DNA from: Pestalotiopsis fici W106-1
Lineage: Eukaryota > Ascomycota > Sordariomycetes > Amphisphaeriales > Sporocadaceae
Length of the DNA stretch: 64,000 nucleotides
Direction of reading: 5' to 3'
Assembly (NCBI RefSeq): GCF_000516985.1
Contig: NW_006917092.1
Location: 3,178,619 to 3,242,618 of the forward strand
Made by a program: the position numbers and the translations under genes. Shown here in pieces: positions 45,189 to 57,984 of this stretch. The notes beneath the pieces were generated by a model that was not told where the DNA came from, searched no databases, and worked only from the letters and a program-made list of their open reading frames with translations. Numbering within the stretch: position 1 is the first letter of the stretch; the number at the start of each line of letters is the position of its first letter.

Positions 45189-47195
45189 ATGCCTGCCGCC
45201 GACTCAGGCTTCGGTTCAAACAATCCATTCCGTCGAAATACAACTGCCAGCTTTACAGGACAAGACCCCTCATCAGCCCCGAGCGGGTCCGTTGCTGCCC
45301 CGAGCTCAAGCTTCCTCGCTGCTGCAGCAGCATTGTCGCCCTCGAGCTCTGCCCCGCGACCGCCACCTCCGCTGACAACATTCAAGAGTGCTGCAGCCGT
45401 GGCCGAAGACAGCCATGTCGATTCAGCAAGGGCCGACCGGGACTCTGTGCAGCCAAAACCCAAGAAGATAGTAAAGAGGGTGCGGGTACAATCCCCGCCG
45501 CCCTCGTCGCCCGAAGATGCCGTACCTGTTGGACGCTATCCACCCCTCGACGACGATGTCGACAGCGACGACACAAACTCTGACACCTCACACGACGCTG
45601 GAGAGCGGGCCGATCCCTTCAGCAGCGGCGATGCCGCCGAGTTGAACAGAAGCGCAGTGCACAACGAGCCACCTGTAGTTCGCCCCCCGGCAAATCCGTT
45701 TTCAAAGACGCTGCAGGACCTTGAACACAATGCTCTTGGACAGGACAACGGAGCTGGCGGCAGTGGCAAAGGATCGTTGGATGTAGACTCCTTCAAGAGG
45801 CTACTGCTCACAGGCCAGACCACTGCTCCTGGGGCAGGGGTTGCCGGATCGTCCATGGGATTGCAACAAGCTACAGCCATCGATGGCGCCAGTAACACTG
45901 ATGCGAGCTCCGCTTCCCGACAGTCTTTGTATGAGAACGTGCAGGAGACGCCGAGGACATCACATGAGATATCAGATCCGGAGGAATCTAAAGTCTCTAT
46001 GGCTTCGCCTCTGGCAACGGCACAACCACCTTCTGGGCGGAAGCCCCCTCCCCCACCCAGCTCCAGACATGGGAAGCTTATCAAGATGGAATTGGGAGCT
46101 GAGAATAAAGCCAAAAGGGCACCAAACTCTGCCATATCAATCAATACAGACACGGCTAATTCAGCTCCAACCCGAAAGTCGAGTATACACTCACTTACGC
46201 AATCATCACCTGGTAGTTCGGACGTGAATAAGCCTTTACCGCCTCCCCCACTTCGATCGCCGGGAGAGGAGGATGTGGTCTCGCCATTCGATAGAGAAGC
46301 CGCTGGCAAGGTTCCAGAGTCGTTGGCAGCCCTCACAACGAGCCCTCAAGCACCGACGTCGCTTTCGGAAACGTCACGCGCCCGCTCGACATCACAAAGT
46401 AGTACTCTTACTACGTCCAGCTCACACCGAAAACCTGCCGCGCCTCCTCCTCGGCGGCATGGTCATGGCAGGACAGACAGCAAACCATCCTCCATTCTCT
46501 CGGACAGGGCCGACGAGGATCCACCCCGCAGTTCTCTCGAATCAAATCGGTCTCGAGCCGACAGCATCCGCGTGAATATCAATTTTGACAAAAATTCGTC
46601 GGCTCCGGCACCACCGCCTCCTCGGCGGCCCAACCATGCTAGAAAAGGAAGCTCGCTAGCCAGTCCAACTTTGTCGACATTTAGCCAAGTAAACAGCCCT
46701 GGGTCAAGTGATGACAGCAGATCGCCTGGGGTACTGGGGTTCAATCCGATGGAACGTCAAGCCGGCGCTGGCTCTATGCCAACGGTGACACACAGCAAGG
46801 ACGGACTACCCAAACTATCACCGCCCCCTCCACCACCAACCCGCCATGCAAGTTTAAGGAGGCCATCTAGTGCGCACAGCACGGATGCCAGCCCACTTCG
46901 AAAGGTTAGCAGGGAGAAGGATGGAGGAGTCGTGCCACCGCCTCCACCACCGAGATCAAGGGGAGCCAGCAGAGCAAGCTCGAATATGGTCGACTCCCAG
47001 CATTCGTCCGGGCGTTTGAGGGCGGAAAGCGAGGCAACAAGATTAGATGAAGAGCCGGTCACTACACAAGACACCCAGGCTATCTCAGAAACAGGAACTC
47101 CTGCAGATCCCGGCGCAGGCGACGATATCATGGAGCAGCTCCGGGCACTTCAACAAGAGGTCGAAGCGGCCAGGAAGGCTTCAGGCAGCAGCTGA
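45189..47195 (+). CDS. Proline-rich NPF-motif protein, probable actin/endocytosis adaptor
   Basis: This single open frame encodes 668 residues, with ATG in a good context (caccATGcc). It is low in secondary structure and rich in P, S and A. An NPF tripeptide stands at 12-14 and another in PPANPFSKTLQD near 165. Five polyproline runs are spread through it (KPPPPPSS, PLPPPPLR, APAPPPPRRP, SPPPPPPTR and VPPPPPPRSR), mostly followed by basic residues, as in SH3 ligands. A short coiled coil, DDIMEQLRALQQEVEAARK, closes the protein. NPF binds EH domains and polyproline binds SH3 or profilin in endocytic and actin-patch proteins, so an adaptor at the cell cortex is the best guess. It resembles conserved ascomycete proteins of this layout, but no named orthologue is certain. 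The antisense frame of 266 codons is a shadow. Confidence 0.75.
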   Translation: MPAADSGFGSNNPFRRNTTASFTGQDPSSAPSGSVAAPSSSFLAAAAALSPSSSAPRPPPPLTTFKSAAAVAEDSHVDSARADRDSVQPKPKKIVKRVRVQSPPPSSPEDAVPVGRYPPLDDDVDSDDTNSDTSHDAGERADPFSSGDAAELNRSAVHNEPPVVRPPANPFSKTLQDLEHNALGQDNGAGGSGKGSLDVDSFKRLLLTGQTTAPGAGVAGSSMGLQQATAIDGASNTDASSASRQSLYENVQETPRTSHEISDPEESKVSMASPLATAQPPSGRKPPPPPSSRHGKLIKMELGAENKAKRAPNSAISINTDTANSAPTRKSSIHSLTQSSPGSSDVNKPLPPPPLRSPGEEDVVSPFDREAAGKVPESLAALTTSPQAPTSLSETSRARSTSQSSTLTTSSSHRKPAAPPPRRHGHGRTDSKPSSILSDRADEDPPRSSLESNRSRADSIRVNINFDKNSSAPAPPPPRRPNHARKGSSLASPTLSTFSQVNSPGSSDDSRSPGVLGFNPMERQAGAGSMPTVTHSKDGLPKLSPPPPPPTRHASLRRPSSAHSTDASPLRKVSREKDGGVVPPPPPPRSRGASRASSNMVDSQHSSGRLRAESEATRLDEEPVTTQDTQAISETGTPADPGAGDDIMEQLRALQQEVEAARKASGSS

Positions 47196-48222
47196 AATGT
47201 GCCAGGGGCTGTACTTGGAGGAGTTCACCTGATTAAATAATATGGATATGATTGACTGTCTGCAGATTTGGAGATAAGTCTGCGGGTAACATCAACAAGG
47301 GCTTTGACTGTGGACAACAAGTGGTATGCATGTCAGAAGACAGAGATCATGAACGCTGTTATTATAAGGGGCGCGACATGCACGCAAGAGAGGATGATCA
47401 CGTGCCTGTCTTGTTGTCAAGAATAGACAGGCAGCCAACGGTATGTACAATAACAGTAAAGATTTTTTCCAGATTTCTTGTAGTGGTAACGTGCCCCAGA
47501 AACGTAGCTTATAATACCATATATTATGTGTGGAGAGGAAACTTCAGTTGTCCTTTGGTCGTTCTTCTTGAACACGATGCCTTGGTGTCCAATTCGGCTA
47601 TAATCAGTCTGTGTATGAGACTAGAAGTGCTTATTGTTCGAGACTATTACGCCATGTTCAAACACTAGCCCATTTGTTCCAACAGGAGAGATGTTGTAGT
47701 TGGCACGCGCTGTTTGGCATCTGCCTCTTGAACTTTGCGGTTTCAGCAGTGAATCTATGAATCTTGAATTTCCCATGAAGCCCCGAGTCAAAGCGGATGA
47801 GTATGCTGGTGCTGGGATTTGAAATGACAATCAACTCTGGTATTATTGCCGGTGTTAATGGTCCAAGCATAGCCAACAAACAACAACTATACTATTAGCT
47901 CTCGCCAAATTTCTAATGGATGATGTGGACCGCGTGCAGACAGAGGCTCGCTGTGAAGTGCATTCAGAGGGGAAAGAAAAATGCAAGACAACCAAATGAA
48001 CGGCTTATTCCCACCAAGATCCAAAACTACATAGATACTTATTAACTAGGTATCATTTGTGTTCCTACCAAACTCAAGCGTCGCATCAAATGCTGCAGAG
48101 TATCCGTCCAGCACTTTCAGAACACTTCTACTCTGTGTTGATTCAGTGCAATCAGTCGATTGAGTTTAACTTCTATCTCAAAGAATGCATATGCTTGTGA
48201 TTCCCTATGTAGGGCAAAATAT

Positions 48223-48860
48223 TCATGTATTTTCTGGGTTCCATACACGGTTGTTGAATTGAAAACTCCACTTGCAAATCACGATGATTTTTTTCGTGCT
48301 ACTTTGAGGAGGGGGTGGTAACGTAGCGGGTTCCTTGATAATCCAAGCACTCTCGTCTCCAACACGAAAGAAACCAAAAATAGCGGCTCCATGATTATTA
48401 AAGTATAAAAATCTCAAAGTGACTGACTTCAATTGCAAGAATATATCCCACCATGATGGTCTTGCCATCCCTACGGCCACACCAATGCTTCCCTGTGGCT
48501 CATCCTGAGAACAAGAGAAGACGACACTCCTCAACGACAGCATCCACGACCGTCAACATTGCCTGTCCCTTTACTGAAGATACGAAAGTGCCAGTATTGA
48601 CTCCAGGGATGCCATTTATGGTCCACCAAACCGTTTGAATTCTCTTCGTAACAGTGTCTAAATTCTCTAAAAACGAATACGCCTGGAACAAGGCTCTTTG
48701 AGCCAGTACCCTTCAATCCAGCGATCCCTAAACCAACAACAGCTTCTGAGCCCGCAAGAGCAACAACTGTAATAGATCCATGAATCAGCCACCACCTGGC
48801 TTCAAATGGATAACTTTCATCACCTGCCACACTAGCTGTGACGCCCACACCAGGAAACAC
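48223..48860 (-). pseudogene. Possible decayed gene, unknown family
   Basis: Three overlapping minus-strand frames each hold a coding-like piece that takes over where the previous one fades: 48860 down to about 48690 (PFEARWWLIHGSITVVALAG), 48691-48500 (VTKRIQTVWWTINGIPGVN then SVKGQAMLTVVDAVVEEC) and 48543-48223 (VTLRFLYFNNHGAAIFGFF). No GT-AG introns of normal size connect them, so frameshifts or a chance mix are the options. The product is not recognised. Confidence 0.25.
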
Positions 48861-51800
48861 AGCATTGCTACAATCTAAGATCTGAGAGAAGCTTGTGATT
48901 GTCGAGAAGGATATGATTAACAGATTGTTCAGGTATACCTACCAAGCTAAATTGCGCATGGTGCTTGCTATGTTAGCCGTAGAAGTTGGAGACCACAACG
49001 AGAATGTAATCAAGATAACTTCGAGGCGGTATTAGTTGAGGAAACTTCTGGAAGGTCGCCCAGGCAGGGATAGAAAGCGGCCAGGGTCAAGAGCAGAATC
49101 AAGAATGTGATTGAGCCTTTTGATCAACTGCGCGGGACTATGTCTTCAATGGTCAAGAAAGAGCCCGCTGCTGCGACACCCTGGGCTGGCATTGCGGCTG
49201 TACCCGGTAGATTTGCATTCTTCTTTTCTTTTTCTTCTGCCATCATCTCATTTGCCAAATACTCTGCCAAGCATACCAGAGTTTTTGCTTTACCATTGTC
49301 CCGACGTGTAGCGAATGGCAAGGGCACCAAATACAATTTGCAAAGAGTATAAGTATACTGGAAGCTCTCAGGACTACTTTTTGACCCGAATCTCGACAGG
49401 ACGTCATTGGTTTATGACCGAATCTGAATAAAGGTATTGTGCAACTGTATCAAAAGCTTCTGCTTCGCAAGATAAGAGTGTTTATCTTTATGGTCGTTCT
49501 GAGGCAGCCGCCATTATACGCGATCTCTGAAACTCAACGACTGAATATCGCAGATCACCCCTGTACAAAATGAAGTCGAGAGTGTCTGAAGGGATATGCG
49601 CCAGTTTAGAACCCTTCTGGGTTCCTTCGTGGGAGCCTCGCTCGCGGGTGATCGACGCATGCCTCCAAGGGCTCCGAAGGGACTCGATGGCCTGCATTAG
49701 AGCATGATAGAAGGGGCTCTAGAATCAGCTGACTGAGCCTTGGGCAGCCAGGTCCGGCCACTAGAGTCACCGTCTGACTCTTGATGAGCTGCGTGCCCAC
49801 GTGCCGGCTACACGCAATCCGTCGGAGAAGGCTTTACGAGAGGCTTTGGTCAATTTTGGCTCCTTCTTGACACTTCAGCGAGGTAAAACTGGTATTAGCG
49901 TCGGCCATATCAAATTGACAGTCTCTCCCGCTTTGGGAACAATTGCCTTCATTGCCTGGATCATGGTTCCCAGACTTTAAACCAGTATTATTGAGGAGGC
50001 TCAGGAGATATCGGCATCAAGTCCTCCATTGAAAAGGATATTCTGTGATGGTTCGGAACACTTCCTTTGGTGAGGAGCTTGCCTCAAAGCACGGTAAGCT
50101 TTCAGCAGATCACCATGTCCTGGAGGGGAAATACTAGTTCGGAGTTCCATGATCTCATCTGATGGAAGATCCGTACTGCTTCATTTTCTAGAACAAAGCA
50201 TGCTTTGAGATGAGCCCCCTGAAGCTGGTGTTGATCACCGCAAGGAATTGCTTGAAGAAGCTGAGGCGATGAAATTGAAACATCGTCGGTATGCATTGCC
50301 ACCCAGTTGAGTCCTTCCTGATAGCGATCCTTGGTGCTAGGCATGGCAATGTGATGGCAAACAATCTTGCCGATGCGTACACCTGATGGAGTTTTCCGCC
50401 TATTGTACGTGGCTACTACTGCGTACCAGCTATCGAGTCACAAAAGAAGAATTCAGGTTTCCGACTTCCTTACGAGCCACCAAGTCTAATGCGCCGTACT
50501 TCACAAATAGGCAAGAGGCAATAATATTCTCTTATAACAGCAAAGACGTTTTCGTAGTGTCTCCTTCCTATACTACATAGTTCGGCACGATAATTTGTCT
50601 CATTATTGGCTCGAGGAAGTGGATTGGTAACTTTAAAGTATCGCTAGATTCAGTGAAGCCTCCTCAGGAAAGGTCGATATCTGGTCCTACAATCCTCCTG
50701 GAACCATCTGTTGATTATGGATATTGGGGCCGAGAAGATAATTCATGTCATGATTGACCGTTAATGGCGCATTGATTGCTTTTTCTCCCTGGACGAAACC
50801 CGTATGGTCACACTAAGAAAAGAAAACACTATTCTCTAGATTGTTGGTGATGACAACCCCTTTGGGTAATCTGATTTAATGGATAAATATGAAATATGGC
50901 GTTCCTTGGAGATGAGAAAGTGGCCACAAGCTGTTCTGACTAGAATGTCACTGTTCGACCAACGAATGACGGCTTTGAAATTACGCCCTTCCGCTAGCAT
51001 TCATTTACTTGTTCAAACACGTGGTTGAACACTACTCTAGTTTGAGCTACGCGTGCTGGTAAGAGGACAGAGTCCTCAGAGTCTATGACGACATTGGATG
51101 TATTTGCAGGAAATTGCTTACCATGTCGCCCGCGTGTACGTCGTATGTAAAGAATCAAAAGCCTGTGCTGTCTTTCATGCCACCAGCATGACCTGGAAGA
51201 CCAAAAGTCAATTTATGGGACATGAATATCCATAAAAGGGAGATTGATGGAGGTCGTCCTCAGATCTGGCATGATCTGATGACTGGAGTTTTCTTCACAC
51301 CAAACACAAGGCATGGAGTAGTGCTCGCCGCACCTCATTATCAGAGCGTGCAATTATGGCACGAGTGCGAGGGAAAGATCTCGGACTCCATTTTCAGTGC
51401 TCACAAGTCTCTTTCTCATCCATAGGTCACATCTTCTCCCAGTGGTAGTCATCTCCTGGCTAGCAGTAGAGGAACAAAGTCCCCAAAAGCAGATTCTGGA
51501 CACGATCGGTGTCATAATTGCCGGTGGTCATATTGGTGGCGGTGCTATCAATTTTATGTATCGCAAATCAGTGATTGCTAAGTTTCTGACAGGTGAAAAT
51601 TTCCTTGCATTTGTGCTGTGAACAAACGCTGTGAATGTTTGGGAACTGATAACACAAAACGTGAAAGCAATCAGATTTCAAGCTGCCGATAGAATCAAAG
51701 CCTCGCATGACAGTCAATCTCTGGCTATTACTTACATCGGTATATTGAACACTGGTAACTTTTTCTACCAGCGCATTACCTCCAGACAGTCCCTATAGCA

Positions 51801-54437
51801 TCCGATTGTTTTTCCGTCGATGAGAACTTTTTGGCAGTAGCTCCAAACTCTACATATGAGCTCTGGATAATAGCAGCCCAAGCAAGTCATAACACTTTTG
51901 ATCATCGTGATTGGGATTTTACACTCACAAATTCCTAGTACTCTCGCCTCATGGCAGTTCCGGTGCTTTCATTGTCGACTACGAGGTCCGTATCAGGAGT
52001 CTCGGGCTGCCACGCCGCTCTGTATAGGATACTCCCCCACAGAACGAGGAGCTGCCTGTTCGGCATCAAAAGTAAGCCCCTACTTTTTTATGGCGGTACT
52101 GTGATCTTATGTCAAACGGCTGGCGCTGATGACCACGTTAGCTTCGTCAACGTCTGACTGAACGTGAAATATTCACGCTATGGGATGAGCGCCAACTCTA
52201 TGTGCAAAAGGAAAGGACGGGAAAAGCTCAATGTGCCTGCCACGATTTTGATCAACCAATAAACCACCCAGGAAACAGTACAGGAAATTAAAAGAACTTG
52301 TTGAAGAATTATTTGGTAGCAATTACAACTGAGAAGGAATCTCTTTGCCTTTTGCAGTTCACTTTCGATTATGGTCTAGAACATGGTCGCTGTTACAAAT
52401 CATTGACACATTGACCTGAAGCTTGGCTTGAAAATTACATATCCCAAAATACTGGGCTCCATATCATGATATATGCACATGGATATGCAATAACTCTTCA
52501 ACTCTCACATACACTTAGCCCGGTATGTGTAGTTGAAAAGACACAATGTCGTTGGCTGATAACTTACCAGTTACGTCTACAGCTACATGCTCGTTGGGAG
52601 ACTCTTATTCTGTACTCCTTGCTTTTATCTCTATTGACTTTTTGACTGTGTTGTTGATTTCAACTGGCATTCGAGATACAGATAAGCACCTAGATATCTA
52701 CATTGAATCTTGTAATGATGCAAAATATCCATGAATCATCGCCATTTGACGCTTCCTCATGTACTGGTAAGTAGCTACATCAATGTAAACTCATTTGAAT
52801 TAAAACTGGACTGCCTCAAGTGGTCATAGTATTATGACGATATTGGTAATAATGCTTCTCTTTGCTCCATCATGGGTTATTGTTCTTTTAAATGATGATA
52901 GTATGGAAGCGTCGAGTCTGGTGCTCTTATACTGAATCGAAGCTTATAATCTCCGACTTCCATGCGGCCACTTACGTTACCTTTGAACTCCCTCTGCAGT
53001 TGTATTTACTAATAATTGTGTTTCATGAATCATACTGGTCAAAGTAATACTGAAATCTGCATCGCATAAGTAGACTTAACGAAATGACGGTCTCCTAGGC
53101 TGACAACAACAAGGCCACAGTGTTTCATCAATCCCCATATCAGTCCATAAGGATCATCTGCATTTGATTACATTGGCCTGAGCCTAGAGTATACGAGGGA
53201 AGAGTACATGTCACTCGCTAGGGGAGCCTACGCCTAGTCTTCACAAGCGAGCAATCCATCGATGATTTTCATTGATGGAGATCAATTATCGCTCAGTACC
53301 ATGGCCAGACCATGTGCATATACAAGCCGGCCAGAACTAGTACCTCGTACGATACTCTCGACACCTCTCTCTCTCCATGTTTGAAGAAGAAGGTCCGTCT
53401 AAATGTTGGGACGTGTCGAATTACGCGCCATTCAAGCCATTTCGGGGAGCTAACGAGATCCAGATCAAGATCCAGACATGCAGGTTGCGACGCATGGCTT
53501 GGGAGCTATCGAAACGGCGTTGCTCGAAAAAAGAAGCAGCTTTGCCGTCGGCGAGACGTACGATGCTTGTTTGTATTATTGCCTTAGCAGCTCCGATGGG
53601 GGAAGGGTGGGAATCGCAGGATTTTGCGGGCGCCATGGGTCATTGGACTTACAGATGTGGTAATTGGGGGCCGTTCAACACATTAGGAGCACTTACGATA
53701 TATAGTGGGCACACACGCAATTCGGGGCAGTAGCCGAAAAAGCTTGGCCTTTGTCCTTCTGTGGTCTGGATTCCTCACTTCTGCTGCTGCTGCGCCGTTG
53801 AAACGTCAAACCGTCCGATGTCGAACGAGCAAGTGGGTTTTGTATGTCCGAGACGTCAAAGATCTTGCTCCTCCCTTGCATGCACCATGTAATAATTATA
53901 TTGTATAAAAGTGCACATGCTATGCATCTCCAGAAGAAAGATATTTGAATGGTATTGTGCTACCATGTAAAGTGATGGCCATCTGTAGACGACGCTCGTT
54001 GTTCTTTCAAAAGGGTCAGTTCCTTAGTTACCTAGCTAGCCCCCTTTTCTGGGTTGCATTAAGCGCTATCAGCCTCACCTGCTACTGACGACGAGCCTCA
54101 CTACAGAATAGAGGCAACAGAGGGCAATATGGCTAAACACACGCCCAACCAGCAATGTACGTAGGTAGGTACGCACTTGGTCTGCAGCATGACAGCATGT
54201 CCCAGCAATCCATATACTTTGTTTTCAGGCGATTGGAGCCCCTGAACATCGTAATTCCTTTTCTGGCTTTTCACAGGGCTGGATTTCTTGTTTCCCGTCT
54301 TGAGCCCCTTGCTGGGGAGAGAAGGGGGGCGAGAAGAGGTTCGTTCTAGTGCATGTAAATAAAAAAGATTAGTGATTTGCCAGTGCGTGCGTTGCGTTGC
54401 GGGAATGGCACCCGCTCGCTCGTTCGTTTCCCATTGA

Positions 54438-54459
54438 TTTTTTTTTTTTTTTTTTTTTT
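54438..54459. repeat. Homopolymer T tract
   Basis: There are 22 consecutive T residues in gene-poor DNA. Confidence 0.8.
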
Positions 54460-57400
54460 GCACAGCCGCAGCGATAGACAGTTGATCCAAGCTATCGGGA
54501 CCACTAAATTTCATGGTCGAGGGGAGGGAGATCTGGGCCGTCTTTTTAAGGGATTAAAAAAAAAAACGGCTTGGCAACGCCTTTTTCCGCTTTCATCGAA
54601 GATCCTAGCTAGCTTACCACAGCCACCCAGTCAGTATCTTATTCTCAACAATACGCCTATTTGTCTTTCTGAATCTTATCCAGCATAATAGTTTTGGCTC
54701 TAGGCAAAGAGACGATGCTCATACCATCATCGGGCCGAAAAAATACTCATCTTTTCGGACGCAGTTATAATTGTTTCAAGGAAGAAATAAAAGGTTAAGA
54801 AGATAGCAGGTCGGAGGAAACAAATGTAGACTCCACAACGGCGCCGGGCACTATTTAACCCTATCCTCCACAAGCATAATCGAGGACGCGCGGTTGACGT
54901 ATTGCGGTCCCCTGGGGGGGCATTGGGACCTGGCCCGTGTAGGTACCTACGTAAATCTTCTCAGGGGAGAGGTCCAAGTCTTTTTGTAGAAAGGTCCGAA
55001 AAGAAAGCCAAAAACTTGCAACTTCTTTTTTTCACAATTGCCCAGGATGCCAAGCTAAGCTTCAGGTGGTTTAGTTTGGACTATTAAGATTATCATTGAC
55101 ACTTGTTTCCCGGGTGGTTGCGTACCACGTCTCGAACAGTGGGCGGTCAGTCCACTGGAAAATGTTCCAGGCTAGATGCACAGCAGATGCCAGGGAGCGA
55201 ACCCTGAATCTGCAAGAAAGCAGTACATCATTGGAGTATTGGTGGCAAGTAGTCAAAAGATAGTCGACGAGCTGTCTGTTGAACCAGAAAGAAAACAAGA
55301 TATCAAGTTTCTTGTCTGAAACGTGCTGCAGACTCGGTCGCATTCTCCATATATGCAACTATGATTCGAGTATAGCATTTCCCCTCCCCTCTCCCTTCCA
55401 CCCCCTCCTCGGAATTTCCGCGGTGCGTTTGTCGGTAGAGGCCGAGGGCAACGTGGGCACTGATACAACTACTACCTACCAGGTACAGGCAGATCCACGT
55501 CCACTTGCCTGCCAGCTTTTTATCCTGATGCACCACAAGATGAAACGTTAGAGATGCTACGTACTTGCAACGACCTACTGTTCTAAATCCCACCTCAAAA
55601 GATGGAGATCGTCTCTATTCCATTGAAAAACTCCATTTTTCTCTTATTGATATGAGGTATCTAGTCAGGTCATGTCAGGGCGGTCGTTAGAGGTAATGTC
55701 TTAGCCTCTTGCGTTTGTGAAGCGCGTCGCAAAAGCACCAGTTTTGCATTCAATATTCGTATTCCTACATTTGAAGCATGGCAAGTAGATACTTTGGGGG
55801 AGGAAAGACCGCTGAGTAAGAACCATAACGGATTCACAAGTGACTGCAAGCAAAGCTTATTGGTAGATCAATCGACTTCAAAGAGTTTTTTCTTTCTTTT
55901 TCTCCCATCGGTTCTGGGCCCCTTAGGTCCGAGGGAGCGCCAAAGTGTGGACATCGGACGCGTGTATATACAATGGGTCCCCTCTGGCCTCGAACCAGTC
56001 TGCGCGCTTCCTATTCATAGACCATTACGCAGCAGACAAGGGGGTGGAAGACGACACCAAGGGAAAAGATTCACAGAATCCCATAATGGGTCGAAGGGGG
56101 CCCCCCTGTCATGCTCATTTGCCTTTTGGACCAACTGACCTGAAGGCTGAAGGTGTTGTGCAGAGAGAGGTAAGCCGTCTCCTCTTTCTTGTCTCTTGTC
56201 GGCTCGGTAATCTCTTCCATTAATCAAGGTCGTCCGACAGCTTGCATCGCAGGTAGACTTGTAGATGGTGGAGTTTTTCACGGGCATGAAATGGTGCGCT
56301 GGGCCGAAGGGGGGAAAGGGAAAGGGAGGGGGCCATGGTTCGCGTCCTTCATTTGATATTCCTGCAATTGCGTGCGTATGTTTGCGTAAGCATTGCCGTT
56401 ACCCTCCAGGAACTTGAGCAAGTTGCTTTGTTTAACTTGCTCGCTGGAACCCGTGGATGCGCAGCGGGTATCAAAACACGTCTAGTTGGTGCAATCACTT
56501 TAGAATTGTCGAAGGCGCTGTTGGTGCTTGGCAAAGCCACGATGACTTCGTTGGAATTCCCCCCTAATTATTATTACTCATGAAAGTCGAATGACGGTTC
56601 ACCAACCGTCGGATAAGCGGATTTCTGTGCTATTTCAAGCAGGAGATCGACGCAGGCCCTGATTTGGCTGGCCTCTGCACAGAACTTTTGGGACGATGGT
56701 ATCCGTCGTGGGATCTTGGTAGGTGCTGTAGTAGGTGCAACAAAATGAGATCAGATTTACAATTAGTTTATTTAGCACAAGCTATAGCAACAATGACACG
56801 CGATCTTTGATCTTGATCTGGTCGTTATTACATTCAATAAAGAAACTCGCAACTTCATATACGTCCGGATGCAACATAATCTGAAAACATCCCGGTCCCG
56901 TGACGAACAGGCAAGTATGCACTGGCTGCGAAGAGAACACCCACGAATGGGACGACGGCCGCGGGGTATTTCCGGTCAGTACCTACATTGACCTGCCTAT
57001 CTACAAATCTAGTACACAGTATGGTGTCTAGCACCGACAGTTTGCCGCTGGATGGGAGAATTGTAAACAGAGGATGACATGAAGAAAAGCGAACAGTGCT
57101 TGTTTCTGGGACTTTGTAGGGGTCTGGCGGGGCTCTGCAACTAGGTTCAATTATGGTTGTTCCTTCACTGCCTCACTCCGAGATGAAGAGGTCCCACGGG
57201 CATGGCTCAGTACTACGTACATGTCTTATGTGGTATCGATCTATTTACTCGTGCCCACCGTTGAGTAAAATAGGCGTTACGGTGACGGGAGATTTCTCCA
57301 ACCTGGCCCTGTGGAGATGATGTGAGCCAAACGCCCTTGATATGCCGCGTATGCGCAAAGCAAGGGTCCCTCTCGTGAAGTGGTGGAAGTCCGGCCCCAG

Positions 57401-57984
57401 ATGGATTTTGGGTACGAAGCCGTGCATGGATCAAGCTCATTCTTGCCGCTCAGTTGGACCGATAAGGGAGTGCTGTGCATGTCTTTGCATCTTGCCAGCC
57501 ATTGTGATGAAGGGTCCATAGCACTTCTTACTACGCATATCTACGCTGCATTGGGTCGGATCGTCGGTGTGCGAAAGGTTGGAGGCAATCGGTGATTGAT
57601 TTCTAGGAAGAGACCATAAGTCTTCTTCTACCTTGTAGGCTAGCTATATGCTGGGTCTAACTATGTACACGAATATGGTTATTTGACCGCTTATGAGCGG
57701 GCCGGTTTGAAACCCCAATTGACCCAAAACTCCATCCTTGATGGTCGGCAAGGTGACCATCGATTGTAAATGCGCGCTGTAGAACAAAGAAAAAGAACAC
57801 GTCCGTGGACCAAAAGGTCTGAACCGTGCTGCCAACCAGGCAATCAACCTGAACCGTAAAGATTTTTGGTTCCCTAAACGCCGTAGATATGCATGCAAAA
57901 AGAGCCAATGACCGTGAGGTCACGGCGTCTCGAAAAAAAAAGAAAAAGATTTGGAAACCAAAGACAGCCCTTCGCTCGTCTTCT

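Larger units (their letters stand above)
47196..57984. other. Gene-poor stretch, possibly decayed DNA
   Basis: About 10.8 kb without an intact gene. Open frames are short and broken by stops in all frames, and base composition is AT-leaning from roughly 47.7 to 53.3 kb. One broken coding-like segment is noted at 48223-48860. From 53.3 to 58 kb the DNA is less AT-rich, with homopolymer tracts and CCTAGGTA-like motifs. No terminal repeats of a transposon were recognised. Confidence 0.4.

Noticed and set aside
45536..46336. 266-codon antisense frame
   Set aside because: It lies opposite the proline-rich protein, whose frame is longer, has NPF and polyproline motifs and a good start context.
47252..47668. 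138-codon frame after the proline-rich gene
   Set aside because: It probably lies in the 3' flank; no resemblance and no independent promoter signs.
50000..52700. Search for a transposase or synthase remnant
   Set aside because: Scattered peptide pieces were read in several frames, but no diagnostic motif (DDE, reverse transcriptase, AMP-binding) was found.
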